From Albimonas marina (GTDB lineage Bacteria > Pseudomonadota > Alphaproteobacteria > Rhodobacterales > Rhodobacteraceae): a DNA stretch of 64,000 bases. The notes under the pieces were generated by a model. That model searched no databases and had not been told where the DNA came from. It saw nothing but the letters and a program-made list of their open reading frames with translations. Positions 33,264-40,481 of this stretch are shown piece after piece; position 1 is the stretch's first letter, and each line of letters begins with the position of its first letter. Location of the stretch: the NCBI RefSeq assembly GCF_029223255.1, contig NZ_JARHUC010000002.1, forward strand, positions 558,001 through 622,000, written 5' to 3'. Made by a program: the position numbers and the translations under genes.

Positions 33264-34105
33264 CAGATCCAGCCCTCCGCGCGGGCCAGGTCGAGGATCT
33301 CGTCCTTGTGGTTGCGCACGAAGAGCAACCGCTCGTTCCGGTGCATCCGGCCCCAGTTGGCGTTGAGCCGGCTCATCAGGTTCTTGCCGCCCGCAGGCTT
33401 CTCCTTCCCGCGGACCAGGAAGACCGCGTCGGCGACGCTGGAGGCCTCGGGCTCGTCCGCGAACAGCACGTCGCAGACCTTCGCCTGGATCTCGGCGTCG
33501 AGCTTCGCCAGCGCCAGCAGCTCGCCTTGGTGGTCCTCGAACCGCGTGCCACGGACATGCTTCTTGGACTCGGGCGTCATCTTGCGCGCGATCTCGATCG
33601 CGATCTGCAAGGCGCGCCTGGAAAGCCCAACAGTTTCAGAAACATCGGAGCAAAGCGCAAAAATTGCGTCTTGATCGGCGGCTTTCGCTTCCTCCTCCCG
33701 TTTCGCCCGGACATTAGCGCTCCGGCGGTCGCCGCCGTGGCGCGCGCTGGGGTTCAGCCGCTTCCAGACCGCGTCCAGCTCGGCGAGGAACTCGGCCCGC
33801 TCCAGCTTCGTCAGCTCCTGCCGGTCGACGTTCTCCATGATCTCGGCGAAGCGCAGCTGCGCCTCGTCGAGGTCGCGCACCACCGTCGCCGGGATCTCCG
33901 CCCAGCCCAGCTCGCGCACCGCCGCCAGACGGTAGGCACCCACCACCAGGACGAAGCGCTCGCCCGCCGGCGCCACGACGATCGGCTGCAGCACGCCCTG
34001 CATGTCGATGTCGGCCGCGAGCACCTCCACCCGCTCCGGCTTCACCGGACGCAGGCGGTCGCCCAGGTCGATCAGGTCGACGGCAATACGCTGAAGGTCG
34101 TTCAC
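33263..34105 (-). CDS. ParB-like nuclease-domain protein
   Basis: A 280-residue protein with the ParB/Srx N-terminal fold: LRPVKPERVEVLAADIDMQGVLQPIVV (15-45), VVGAYRLAAVRELGWAEIPATVV and AEIMENVDRQELTKLERAEFL. An HTH-like segment (SETVGLSRRALQIAI) follows. There is no visible partition partner ParA. Such genes precede MuA in Rhodobacterales Mu-like phages and may regulate or remodel DNA. GTG start at 34105 overlaps the upstream stop (GTGA). Confidence 0.85.
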   Translation of the reverse strand: MNDLQRIAVDLIDLGDRLRPVKPERVEVLAADIDMQGVLQPIVVAPAGERFVLVVGAYRLAAVRELGWAEIPATVVRDLDEAQLRFAEIMENVDRQELTKLERAEFLAELDAVWKRLNPSARHGGDRRSANVRAKREEEAKAADQDAIFALCSDVSETVGLSRRALQIAIEIARKMTPESKKHVRGTRFEDHQGELLALAKLDAEIQAKVCDVLFADEPEASSVADAVFLVRGKEKPAGGKNLMSRLNANWGRMHRNERLLFVRNHKDEILDLARAEGWI

Positions 34106-34221
34106 AGCAGGTCTCCGATGGTGAAGGCGACGAGGATCAGGAGGATCACGCAGGCCAGGCCGAGCGCGTCGGCCTCGGGCGCTTCCTCGAGGCGGCGCAC
34201 GAAGGCGCGAAGGCGGGTCAT
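34102..34221 (-). CDS. 39-residue membrane peptide
   Basis: A short frame with a basic N-terminus (MTRLRAFVRRLEEAPEADA) and one hydrophobic helix (residues 19-37, ALGLACVILLILVAF). It shares bases with both neighbours (TGATG with the upstream gene, GTGA with the ParB-like gene), which is strong evidence of translation. Probably a single-pass inner-membrane peptide; function unknown. Confidence 0.6.
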   Translation of the reverse strand: MTRLRAFVRRLEEAPEADALGLACVILLILVAFTIGDLL

Positions 34222-34520
34222 CACGAGACCTCCGACGCGAGGCGCTTCAGTTCCGCCTTCAGGTCGGCCGCGGCCTTGTGCATCGCCGACATGCTGGCGA
34301 GCGTGTCCTCGACCTCCAGCCCCTCCAGCGCCGCCAAGATCGCGGTGCCGGCCGCGTCCAGCTCCTGCAGCCGCAGGTTCAGCTGGTCCCGGGCCTCGGC
34401 CGACCAGGCGCGGGCCTGGTCGAGGATCTCCCGCGCCTTCACGCGCTGGCCGACGCTCGCCTTGTCGTGCGCCAGCTCCGGGGCGCCGCAGACGCGGGCC
34501 ACCTTCGTTTCAAGCCGCAT
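34221..34520 (-). CDS. Early helical protein, unknown
   Basis: A 99-residue, almost fully helical protein, with coiled-coil-like parts at 25-65 and 70-97. No domain recognised. It overlaps the DnaA-like gene by 11 nt and the membrane peptide by one base, so it is part of the early operon. Confidence 0.65.
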   Translation of the reverse strand: MRLETKVARVCGAPELAHDKASVGQRVKAREILDQARAWSAEARDQLNLRLQELDAAGTAILAALEGLEVEDTLASMSAMHKAAADLKAELKRLASEVS

Positions 34521-34914
34521 GATCGCCCTCCGTCAGTTCGCGCACGGCCAGCTCCATGGCGCGCCACTGGATCTCGGCGATCCGCCGGCCGATCGTCGAA
34601 CCGCCCAGTTCCATGCCGAGCGTCATCGCCGTCATCGCGTGGGTCACCGCCGAGGGATGGCGCTCGAACGCCTCGCCCACCGCGGCGGTGGTCAGGTGGC
34701 CGCAGCGTCCGGCGGCCGCGAGGCCCAGCCGCCGCCAGCGCGCCGGCTCGCCCCGGCCGTGGCCCAGGATCTCCGCCTCGGAGACGCCCGCGGCCTGCGC
34801 CGTGGCCGTCACGAAGTGCCGGGCCGTGACGTCCAGCGGGCGGCCCTGCCACCAGACGCTGGCGGCGGACACCGGGCGCGCGGCCTCGCCCAGGGTGGGA
34901 CGGGGGGCGGTCAT
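34510..34914 (-). CDS. Protein with DnaA domain IV-like helix-turn-helix
   Basis: A 134-residue protein whose centre resembles the DNA-binding domain IV of DnaA: VSEAEILGHGRGEPARWRRL, then LAAAGRCGHLTTAAVGEAF-ERHPSAVTHAM, which parallels the DnaA pattern of a helix, a basic loop, and FGRDHSTVLHA. No AAA+ domain is present. It may bind DnaA boxes or phage replication sites. It is an early gene, coupled by ATGA to a 32-codon frame upstream. Confidence 0.65.
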   Translation of the reverse strand: MTAPRPTLGEAARPVSAASVWWQGRPLDVTARHFVTATAQAAGVSEAEILGHGRGEPARWRRLGLAAAGRCGHLTTAAVGEAFERHPSAVTHAMTAMTLGMELGGSTIGRRIAEIQWRAMELAVRELTEGDHAA

Positions 34915-35009
34915 CGGGCGATCTCCCGGCGCTTGCGCGCGTGCAGGCGCTGGCCCGCCTCCTGACCCTCGTAGGACGAGAGCGCGATGGCGCGGAGGAA
35001 GGCGGACAT
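34911..35009 (-). CDS. 32-residue early peptide
   Basis: A 32-codon frame (Arg/Lys-rich C-terminus RLHARKRREIAR) that overlaps the Ner-like gene stop (TGATG) and the DnaA-like start (ATGA). Double coupling suggests it is translated, even if only to link the two neighbours. No further evidence. Confidence 0.45.
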   Translation of the reverse strand: MSAFLRAIALSSYEGQEAGQRLHARKRREIAR

Positions 35010-35260
35010 CAGGACGCCCTCCGCACGGCTTTCGCTTTCGGCCTCGGAACTTCACGCGGCCACTCGAGGCCATCCGGCCAGTTCAGGGCGAACCAATTCA
35101 AAGCCCGGCTTGCCGTCTTCGTCCGGCAGTCGCGCCCGTCGATGAGCCCCTTGAAGAAATCGCCCTTTCCGAAGATCCGCATGGAGATGGCGAAGTGGGT
35201 GACGCCCTGATGGGCGGCCATTCGCTCTGCAAGCGAAACGATATGCTGGCGCTGATCCAT
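35009..35260 (-). CDS. Ner/Cro-like early DNA-binding protein
   Basis: An 83-residue protein, first gene of the early operon and divergent from the repressor. The segment MAAHQGVTHFAISMRIFGKGDFFKGLIDGRDCRTKTASRALNWF (14-57, read in parts) has the outline of a Cro-type helix-turn-helix, with KGDF..GL..GRDCRT in the recognition part. Like Ner in Mu, it should bind the repressor-early intergenic region and turn down both promoters during lytic growth. Assignment by position and motif style. Confidence 0.65.
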   Translation of the reverse strand: MDQRQHIVSLAERMAAHQGVTHFAISMRIFGKGDFFKGLIDGRDCRTKTASRALNWFALNWPDGLEWPREVPRPKAKAVRRAS

Positions 35261-35347
35261 GGGGCGTATGATAGCCTGTTTAGGCTATCTCGCAAGCCTC
35301 TTGTGGCTATTCATTTCCGCCTTAGCCATTTTTGGCTATGGTCCTGC
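35261..35347. promoter_or_regulatory. Repressor/early promoter-operator region
   Basis: The 87-bp divergent gap is AT-rich and holds related dyads: ATAGCCT-gttt-AGGCTAT (35271-35288), an imperfect AGCC-N6-GGCT (35295-35308) and TAGCCA-tttt-TGGCTA (35323-35338). All share AGCC(T/A) half-sites, so they are probably three operators for the repressor and/or the Ner-like protein. The outer two overlap the likely start regions of the early (leftward) and repressor (rightward) transcripts. TATCAT on the minus strand (35268-35273) is a possible -10 for the early promoter. Confidence 0.75.
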
Positions 35348-36184
35348 ATGGATCCGATTCTGGACGTCATCGACGACGCGCTCAGAGAGAAGGGGCTGAC
35401 CGACGCGGCAGCCTCTCGCTTGGCTGTTGGGCATCCGTCTCTGATCAAGAACATGCGGCTGCCCCGCTCCGGCGAGAAGCGATACAACTTGCCGGCGCTG
35501 CAGAAGCTCGCCGCCGTTCTGGGGCTGGAATTCTACTTTGGACCGCCTCGGGCAGCATTGCGGGCCGATCTGAGTGCCCAAGGAGCGCAGCGCTCCAACC
35601 CCAGCGATCGCGATCTTGCGGCAGCGTTACAAAACCTGGATGCCCGCGAACTCCGTCGCCTCTTCGAGGCGGCTTACGGTCCCGACGTGGCGCCGCCAGG
35701 CGAAGCCCTTCGCCCCCTGAGCAAGGACGAGGACTTCGCGCTTGTCCCGCTACACGATGTGGAGTTGGCGGCCGGAACAGGCTTCACTAATGACAGCGAG
35801 GAGGCTGGCGCTCATCTGCTCTTTCGCCGCGACTGGTTGCAGAAGGTCGGCCTGGCGACAAAGGATGCTCGGCTCGTCCGCGTACGCGGCGAGAGCATGA
35901 TGCCGATGCTGTTCGATGCGGATGTTGTCCTACTGGACACTTCCAAGACCGAAGTTCCGGCCGGCCGAAAACGCGCTTCGGGCGCGCACACGAGATACCT
36001 AATTGCACTGGAGCAGGATGGCGAAGCGAGGGTGAAGTGGGCTGAACGGCCGAATGACGACACGCTTGTGCTCTCGTCCGAAAACAGCGTCGCCTACAGG
36101 CCGGAAGTCTACACTCGCTCGGAAATCGACGGAATGCGCGTTATCGGGCACGTTGTATGGTGGTGCCACACGGTTCGGGATTAG
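35348..36184 (+). CDS. Prophage repressor, S24 (LexA/CI-type) self-cleaving
   Basis: A 278-residue repressor. The N-terminal 65 residues are a helix-turn-helix (GLTDAAASRLAVGHPSLIKNM and NLPALQKLAAVLGLEF). The C-terminal half is a S24 peptidase domain with Ser183 in RGESMMPML and Lys230 in ARVKWAERP as the catalytic pair, and Ala142-Gly143 as a likely cleavage bond. So induction by RecA-stimulated cleavage (SOS) is expected, unlike the classical Mu repressor. It is divergent from the Ner-like gene over three dyads. The ribosome site is weak. Confidence 0.9.
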   Translation: MDPILDVIDDALREKGLTDAAASRLAVGHPSLIKNMRLPRSGEKRYNLPALQKLAAVLGLEFYFGPPRAALRADLSAQGAQRSNPSDRDLAAALQNLDARELRRLFEAAYGPDVAPPGEALRPLSKDEDFALVPLHDVELAAGTGFTNDSEEAGAHLLFRRDWLQKVGLATKDARLVRVRGESMMPMLFDADVVLLDTSKTEVPAGRKRASGAHTRYLIALEQDGEARVKWAERPNDDTLVLSSENSVAYRPEVYTRSEIDGMRVIGHVVWWCHTVRD

Positions 36185-36189
36185 CCACC

Positions 36190-36582
36190 CTACTGCGCTT
36201 CCTCCAGGAGATTTGATAGGAGCATTAGAAAGTCTATCCCCAACTTCTCGCAAGAATAGATTTTCGATCCGGCTGCACTCAGCTCGACAACCTCGGACTC
36301 TGAGATGACGTAGTAGGTACCCTTGCGCTCCACGACGACGCGGTCACCGAGCTGAACTACCTTCTTGTGAAGCGGCCACGCATCAAGCTCCAGAAGTCCA
36401 GCGCTGTCCTCGGCAAAGACCAGGTAGGCAGGCCGTAGCCCCTCGCAGTGGATGATCGTCTTGTCCGCGACTACATCGCCGAGCCGAAGCACCGTCTCCG
36501 GCTTCGTCGCCGCTGCCTCTTCGGCCCAGCAGGCGGGCACGCAAGCAAGCAAAGCGCAGGCGGCGAGCAGGGCGGATCTCAT
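36190..36582 (-). CDS. Secreted prophage accessory protein, unknown
   Basis: A 130-residue protein with a Sec signal peptide (residues 1-20, ALLAACALLACVPACWAEE) and a small mixed domain. The central part (VLRLGDVVADKTIIHCEGLRPAYLVF...LGDRVVVERKGTYYVI) is beta-rich with two cysteines (about 46 and 110) that could pair. It is convergent to the repressor, 5 nt away, and lies outside the conserved early genes, so it looks like a lysogenic accessory gene. Not recognised. Confidence 0.6.
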   Translation of the reverse strand: MRSALLAACALLACVPACWAEEAAATKPETVLRLGDVVADKTIIHCEGLRPAYLVFAEDSAGLLELDAWPLHKKVVQLGDRVVVERKGTYYVISESEVVELSAAGSKIYSCEKLGIDFLMLLSNLLEEAQ

Positions 36583-36652
36583 GGCGTTCGTCCTTCAATG
36601 AACTTCGCTTTCTCATGGCAAGGCGACCAGGAATGCGAGACCAAAGGTTCAA

Positions 36653-37207
36653 CTAGTCAGGTTGGTCGCCAGCATTTTCTGGCTCGCGAAGTACGCGTTC
36701 GCGGCATTCCACGACATCACGCTTTGGAGCCCAGTGGTTGCGGCCAAACGTATCGCAGAAGCCGAAATTGTCCAACTCATTCGTTTCAAACCAACTCTTC
36801 TCAAGAGGGAAGTATACAGCGAACTCCTCTCCTACCGCCAGCTTCTTTGGAAGCCCGCCACCGAAAGGACCATCAGTATCAAAGCCATGCGGGTATCGAT
36901 TGTATGGGTAGAGAATGCCATACTCTCGCGCATTTCGGAAAACACGGGGCCGCTTGCGCGCAATCGCATGCTTCAACGTGACCTCTGTCGGTCCATAATT
37001 TGTAGCACGGATCGTAACTGCGGGTGGAGTCTGTTCCCAGCCCGGACCAAAAGCCTGGACGACAGACATTCCCACTCGCAGCCTCGGCTTTGGGTAGATG
37101 AATTTTGACCAGATGTTCCAGAACAGACTCGCGAGCGCAATGGCGGTCGAGCCCAAGCTCACGATCAAGGCCCAATCTGCGGTCGTCATTCTTGGCCCAT
37201 CGCCCAT
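36653..37207 (-). CDS. Membrane-anchored prophage accessory protein, unknown
   Basis: A 184-residue protein; the start may be at 37207 or at the ATG at 37189. One N-terminal membrane helix (about 11-33, ALIVSLGSTAIALASLFWNIW) is followed by a cytoplasmic or periplasmic beta-rich domain (LRVGMSVVQAFGP...PPAVTIRATNYGPTEVTLKHAI) of a kind common in small hypothetical membrane proteins. Base composition is much less GC-rich than the chromosome. Possibly an exclusion or defence-related accessory gene; no motif proves it. Confidence 0.6.
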   Translation of the reverse strand: MGDGPRMTTADWALIVSLGSTAIALASLFWNIWSKFIYPKPRLRVGMSVVQAFGPGWEQTPPAVTIRATNYGPTEVTLKHAIARKRPRVFRNAREYGILYPYNRYPHGFDTDGPFGGGLPKKLAVGEEFAVYFPLEKSWFETNELDNFGFCDTFGRNHWAPKRDVVECRERVLREPENAGDQPD

Positions 37208-37355
37208 AGCGTTGACTGGAGCGGCACCGGATCACGCTAGTGATTATCCGAGCCTGCTCAACCTAGATCTAGATCGTAGCGACGTTGTTCGGGACTTATC
37301 TGGAACCGATGTTCTTGATATGTTCTGGACCGCCTTCTCCTGCTTAGGTTTCAAA

Positions 37356-38171
37356 ATGACCAGTGGCTTCGCCTCCCGTCACGTCGATCCCATCCGCCCC
37401 GTCGCCCCCTGGCTCGGCGGCAAACGCAACCTCGCCAGGCGCATCGTGGCGCGCCTCGCCGAGATCCCGCACGAGACCTATGCAGAGCCCTTTGTCGGGA
37501 TGGGCGGGGTGTTCCTGCGGCGCTCGGCGCGGCCCAGGGCCGAGGTGATCAACGACCGCGGCCGAGATGTCGCCAACCTATTCCGCATCCTCCAGCGCCA
37601 CTACCCGCAGTTCTTGGAGACGCTCCGCTTCCAGCTCACCACCCGCGCCGAGTTCGAGCGCCTGGTCGCCACCCGCGCCGACACGCTCACCGACCTCGAG
37701 CGCGCCGCCCGTTTCCTCTATCTCCAGCGCACCGCCTTCGGCGGCAAGATCGAGGGCCGCACCTTCGGCGTCTCCCGCGGGCGCCCCGGCACGTTCAACT
37801 TGACCACGCTGGAGCCGATGCTGGAGGACCTCCACACGCGCCTCGCCGGCGTGATCATTGAGTGCCTGGACTTCGGCGACTTCATCCGCCGCTACGACGC
37901 CCCCGCCACCCTCTTCTACCTCGACCCGCCCTACTGGGGCTGCGAGGACGACTACGGCCGCGCGCTCTTCGGCCCCGACGACTTCGCCCACCTCGCCGAG
38001 CAGCTCGCCGGCCTCCAGGGCCGGTTCCTGATGTCCATCAACGACGTCCCCGAAATCCGCGAACTGTTCGCCGCCTTCGATCTTCAAGCGGTCGAGACGA
38101 CCTACGGCATCAGTCGTCAGGCTGCCGCAAAGGCCGCCCCTCGAAGAGAGCTTCTCATTTCGGGGCGCTGA
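37356..38171 (+). CDS. D12-class N6-adenine DNA methyltransferase (Dam-like)
   Basis: A 271-residue methylase. It has the AdoMet-binding VAPWLGGKRNLARRI (16-30), EPFVGMGGVFL (44-54) and the catalytic DPPY (189-192) in FYLDPPYWGCEDDY. These mark the D12 class to which Dam belongs. There is no linked restriction gene, so it is an orphan enzyme, perhaps protecting prophage DNA or altering gene expression. It is rightward, unlike the flanking accessory genes, and lies between the repressor and the prophage end. Confidence 0.9.
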   Translation: MTSGFASRHVDPIRPVAPWLGGKRNLARRIVARLAEIPHETYAEPFVGMGGVFLRRSARPRAEVINDRGRDVANLFRILQRHYPQFLETLRFQLTTRAEFERLVATRADTLTDLERAARFLYLQRTAFGGKIEGRTFGVSRGRPGTFNLTTLEPMLEDLHTRLAGVIIECLDFGDFIRRYDAPATLFYLDPPYWGCEDDYGRALFGPDDFAHLAEQLAGLQGRFLMSINDVPEIRELFAAFDLQAVETTYGISRQAAAKAAPRRELLISGR

Positions 38172-38230
38172 GCGAATGCCTCCCCGATTTGGCGAGGCCG
38201 GGCGATCGGCTTGTTCGGATCTGTAGTGAA

Positions 38231-38830
38231 CTAACCCGATGCTTCGTTATCCACCGCCAATCGGATGCGCTGGATCTGTTCTTCGTCCAAACTATCGAAC
38301 GTGGCATGATGCCAACTTAGATCTCGGGCAACCTGGGCGGCCAGGTAAGCCCACCAGAGAGCATAGAGCGTCGAGCCCAACGTCAAAGCTAGCGCAATTC
38401 TATCAACCCAGATCGGGATCCAACCGACAAGCAATATTCCAAGGGAAGCTATTGCCATCAGTGCCGCCGCCGTCTGGACGCCATGAATAAACCCTAAAAT
38501 AAATAGATAAGTTGAGAGCACTCCAGAGTGTTGCAGAAAACTCGAAAAACTGGGCGCCGCCAAGCTGTCGTAGACTCGACCAATACCACTCCATGCGAGC
38601 GCCATCGTGAGCGCATTGAAGGCGAGCAGGCCAGAATAGAGGGTCACCGACACATCCCAGCGGCGCGGATAAAAGAATGATGCTTCGATGTTCTGAGATA
38701 CTAGAAAGCCCGCACCGCAGCAAATTGCGACCCGCCATGGCAAAACATGGATGGGTCCTCGGTCCCAATTGGCCCTGATGTCTTTGAGCCAAGCTTCACG
38801 CAGTGTCGGCGGCTGTTTCATCGCTCTCAA
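38231..38830 (-). CDS. RexB-like multi-spanning membrane protein (candidate exclusion system effector)
   Basis: A 199-residue inner-membrane protein with four to five hydrophobic segments: about 31-48, 58-82, 102-119, 121-141 and 143-167. A short cytoplasmic-type N-terminus and an acidic C-terminus flank them. Its start overlaps the end of the upstream RexA-like gene by 35 nt, so the two are one unit. In lambda, RexB is a four-TM ion channel that depolarises the cell when RexA detects a superinfecting phage. No direct sequence match to RexB can be claimed by eye; the pairing and topology are the evidence. Confidence 0.6.
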   Translation of the reverse strand: MRAMKQPPTLREAWLKDIRANWDRGPIHVLPWRVAICCGAGFLVSQNIEASFFYPRRWDVSVTLYSGLLAFNALTMALAWSGIGRVYDSLAAPSFSSFLQHSGVLSTYLFILGFIHGVQTAAALMAIASLGILLVGWIPIWVDRIALALTLGSTLYALWWAYLAAQVARDLSWHHATFDSLDEEQIQRIRLAVDNEASG

Positions 38831-39704
38831 ACAGCTCTCTTAGAGCCCTCACAATTTGCAGCTCTTCAGCCTCATCGCTGCCCATTTTCTCAACGGAGAC
38901 GAACAGAACTTGAGGCCGCTCTTCGGCGGCTTGGTCCTTCTCACGATCCCCTTGCAGCTTCTTCTTCTTGTAGACGACTTCAGCGCCTTCCGAAGTTGTT
39001 GCTTTCAGGCCGAGGTGACCGTACGATTTCTGAGTTAGACCGTCGACTTCCGACACGAGGCCGCCGGAGTCTGGGACCATGTGCCCACCATCAGCGGGGC
39101 GGGCTTTCCCCGTGAACTTATCGACTTTCGCGATCGAGAGCAACTTGTGAAGTTCATCTCCTGGCACGCTCGGGTGCGGGTTGAATGGCCGAACTTCGAA
39201 AGTTAGCTCAATCAAGCGTAGTTTCTTAAGCGCCTTCGATACATCATTCCTATTTGCAGTTGCGATGTAATCGAACGCAATCTCGCCGTGGTGCTCAAAT
39301 ATTGCCCGAACCCGCCCAGCGCCACCCGTCGCACTGAGGTCATCCCCCGAGCCATCCCGGAATGCGCAGACGCCGTAGGCGGGCACGAAAACCGCACGCG
39401 TGTAGCGCATATCGTTGGCATCACGGTATACGGGCGAGATCTTCTCGGTGCGTGGGTTGAGCTGCCGCTCCAGGCGCTCCGTAATCTGGTAGCCCACGCC
39501 AAAGGAAAAGTAGTCCAGCCCGGAGAGCTTACTATCAGAGATGTCGAACACAAAATGTTTCTCGTCATTTTTCTCTGGGTCGCGCACCCTGTACGGGGCT
39601 TTTTTTCCTTTTATGTTATCGAATTCTGCGAGGTGGTGGCTATGGTCAATTTCTTCGCCCTCACTGTTACTCATGGTGTAACGAAAGATTGCAAAATTAG
39701 GCAT
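38796..39704 (-). CDS. RexA/DUF4747-like cytoplasmic protein (candidate exclusion system sensor)
   Basis: A 302-residue soluble protein with no signal or membrane segment. It has an outline shared by lambda RexA and DUF4747 proteins: an N-terminal strand-rich part, a TRAVFVPAYGVCAF core strand pair (about residue 103), then ANRNDVSKALKKLRLIELTF-EVRPFNPHP and a GGLVSEVDGLTQKSYGHLGLKA segment. The C-terminal 80 residues are acidic and helical. It leads the pair with the membrane protein downstream. Lower GC suggests recent acquisition. Assignment to this superfamily is by pattern only. Confidence 0.6.
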   Translation of the reverse strand: MPNFAIFRYTMSNSEGEEIDHSHHLAEFDNIKGKKAPYRVRDPEKNDEKHFVFDISDSKLSGLDYFSFGVGYQITERLERQLNPRTEKISPVYRDANDMRYTRAVFVPAYGVCAFRDGSGDDLSATGGAGRVRAIFEHHGEIAFDYIATANRNDVSKALKKLRLIELTFEVRPFNPHPSVPGDELHKLLSIAKVDKFTGKARPADGGHMVPDSGGLVSEVDGLTQKSYGHLGLKATTSEGAEVVYKKKKLQGDREKDQAAEERPQVLFVSVEKMGSDEAEELQIVRALRELFESDETAADTA

Positions 39705-40291
39705 CGCCGCCCCACAGATATCCTACCCTTTATCGTGAAAATGTCGCCAGAAACGAGATTCGTCAAACTTGGTCGCACTGGACCAGTTCATCGTCTCAGC
39801 GCGTCGCTGGCGTTGTCAGAGTGTTCCCGGTGTGAAGCCAGAGAAGGGGCCGGAGCCGCGGCCAGCCCATGACGCGAGCTGCTGATTTCGCGCGGCGCTT
39901 GAAAGCCCGGTTCATCGCCCTTTCCGGACGGCTGCGGGGCGCTCCCGCGAGTTCCCACCTTGCAGCCCCGCCCAAAGGGGCCATGTTGGCGTTTCCCAAA
40001 TGATTTCCGCCGGTTAGTCGAGGCGGGAAGAATCCGACGCCCCGGCGATTCCGTTCCCACCTTCCGAGGCCCTCGGACTGTTTTCATTGCGCTTTTTCGG
40101 GCAACCTCTGGCGGCCGAAGCGCTCTCGGCGAAGATTTCTTTGCGCAAACCTCCGGAGCGCCTGGGCATCACCCTGTCAGGCTGCTCGCGGTAAGGCGTT
40201 GCTGTGCAACGGTTCTCGCCAGAATTCGTCTCTCGACGGCTGTTCTCGAAAATAGGCCCTCACTGCCACCATTTCCTGCGCCTTACAGCGA

Positions 40292-40309
40292 CCCCGCCTC
40301 TTGGCGGGG
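40292..40309. terminator. Hairpin terminator-like element
   Basis: CCCCGCC-tctt-GGCGGGG followed by CTTGTCCTT. It is a compact stem with a weak T-rich tail on the plus strand. The gene it served is not visible; it may belong to a chromosomal unit cut off by the prophage. Confidence 0.5.
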
Positions 40310-40457
40310 CTTGTCCTTGACCCCGGCGGGCGAGTCGCTCAGGCATCTTCAGCGAGAGACGGATCAGAAGGACAGGCGCGGCCCCTGTTCTTTGGTGAGT
40401 CAGGAGCCCGCCGGAGGCTCCCGCCCCCTGCCCTTCCGGGCGCGCCTCCCGCAGGGG

Positions 40458-40481
40458 GCCCAAGCCCGCCCGCAGGGCGCC
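40458..40481 (+). repeat. Chromosomal 24-bp intergenic repeat, copy 1
   Basis: Identical over 24 bp to the minus strand of 61208-61231 (core CCCAAGCCCGCCCGCAGGG). Both copies are in gene-free stretches, close to convergent or divergent gene ends. It may be a REP-like or terminator-associated repeat of the host. Confidence 0.55.

Larger units (their letters stand above)
1..40260 (-). mobile_element. Mu-like transposable prophage (right boundary approximate, left end at or beyond the window edge)
   Basis: The gene order is diagnostic of a Mu-like phage: divergent repressor and Ner-like gene, DDE transposase, MuB-type AAA+ protein, GemA, Mor-type activator, lysozyme, gp27/gp28 terminase, gp29 portal, MuF, gpG, gpI protease, gpT capsid, gp36. 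The tail module is lambda-like (tape measure, K-like NlpC/P60, J-like tip). Almost every gene overlaps its neighbour by ATGA, GTGA or TGATG, so this looks intact. The tip genes end at base 79, so the late end is near the window start. The early end lies between the last accessory gene (39704) and the chromosomal fbpB (40589). I did not find matching 5'-TG...CA-3' termini or a 5-bp target duplication. Confidence 0.85.

Noticed and set aside
35261-35347. Possible attachment site or small RNA in the AT-rich repressor gap
   Set aside because: The inverted repeats are short, related and placed between divergent genes, which fits operators better.
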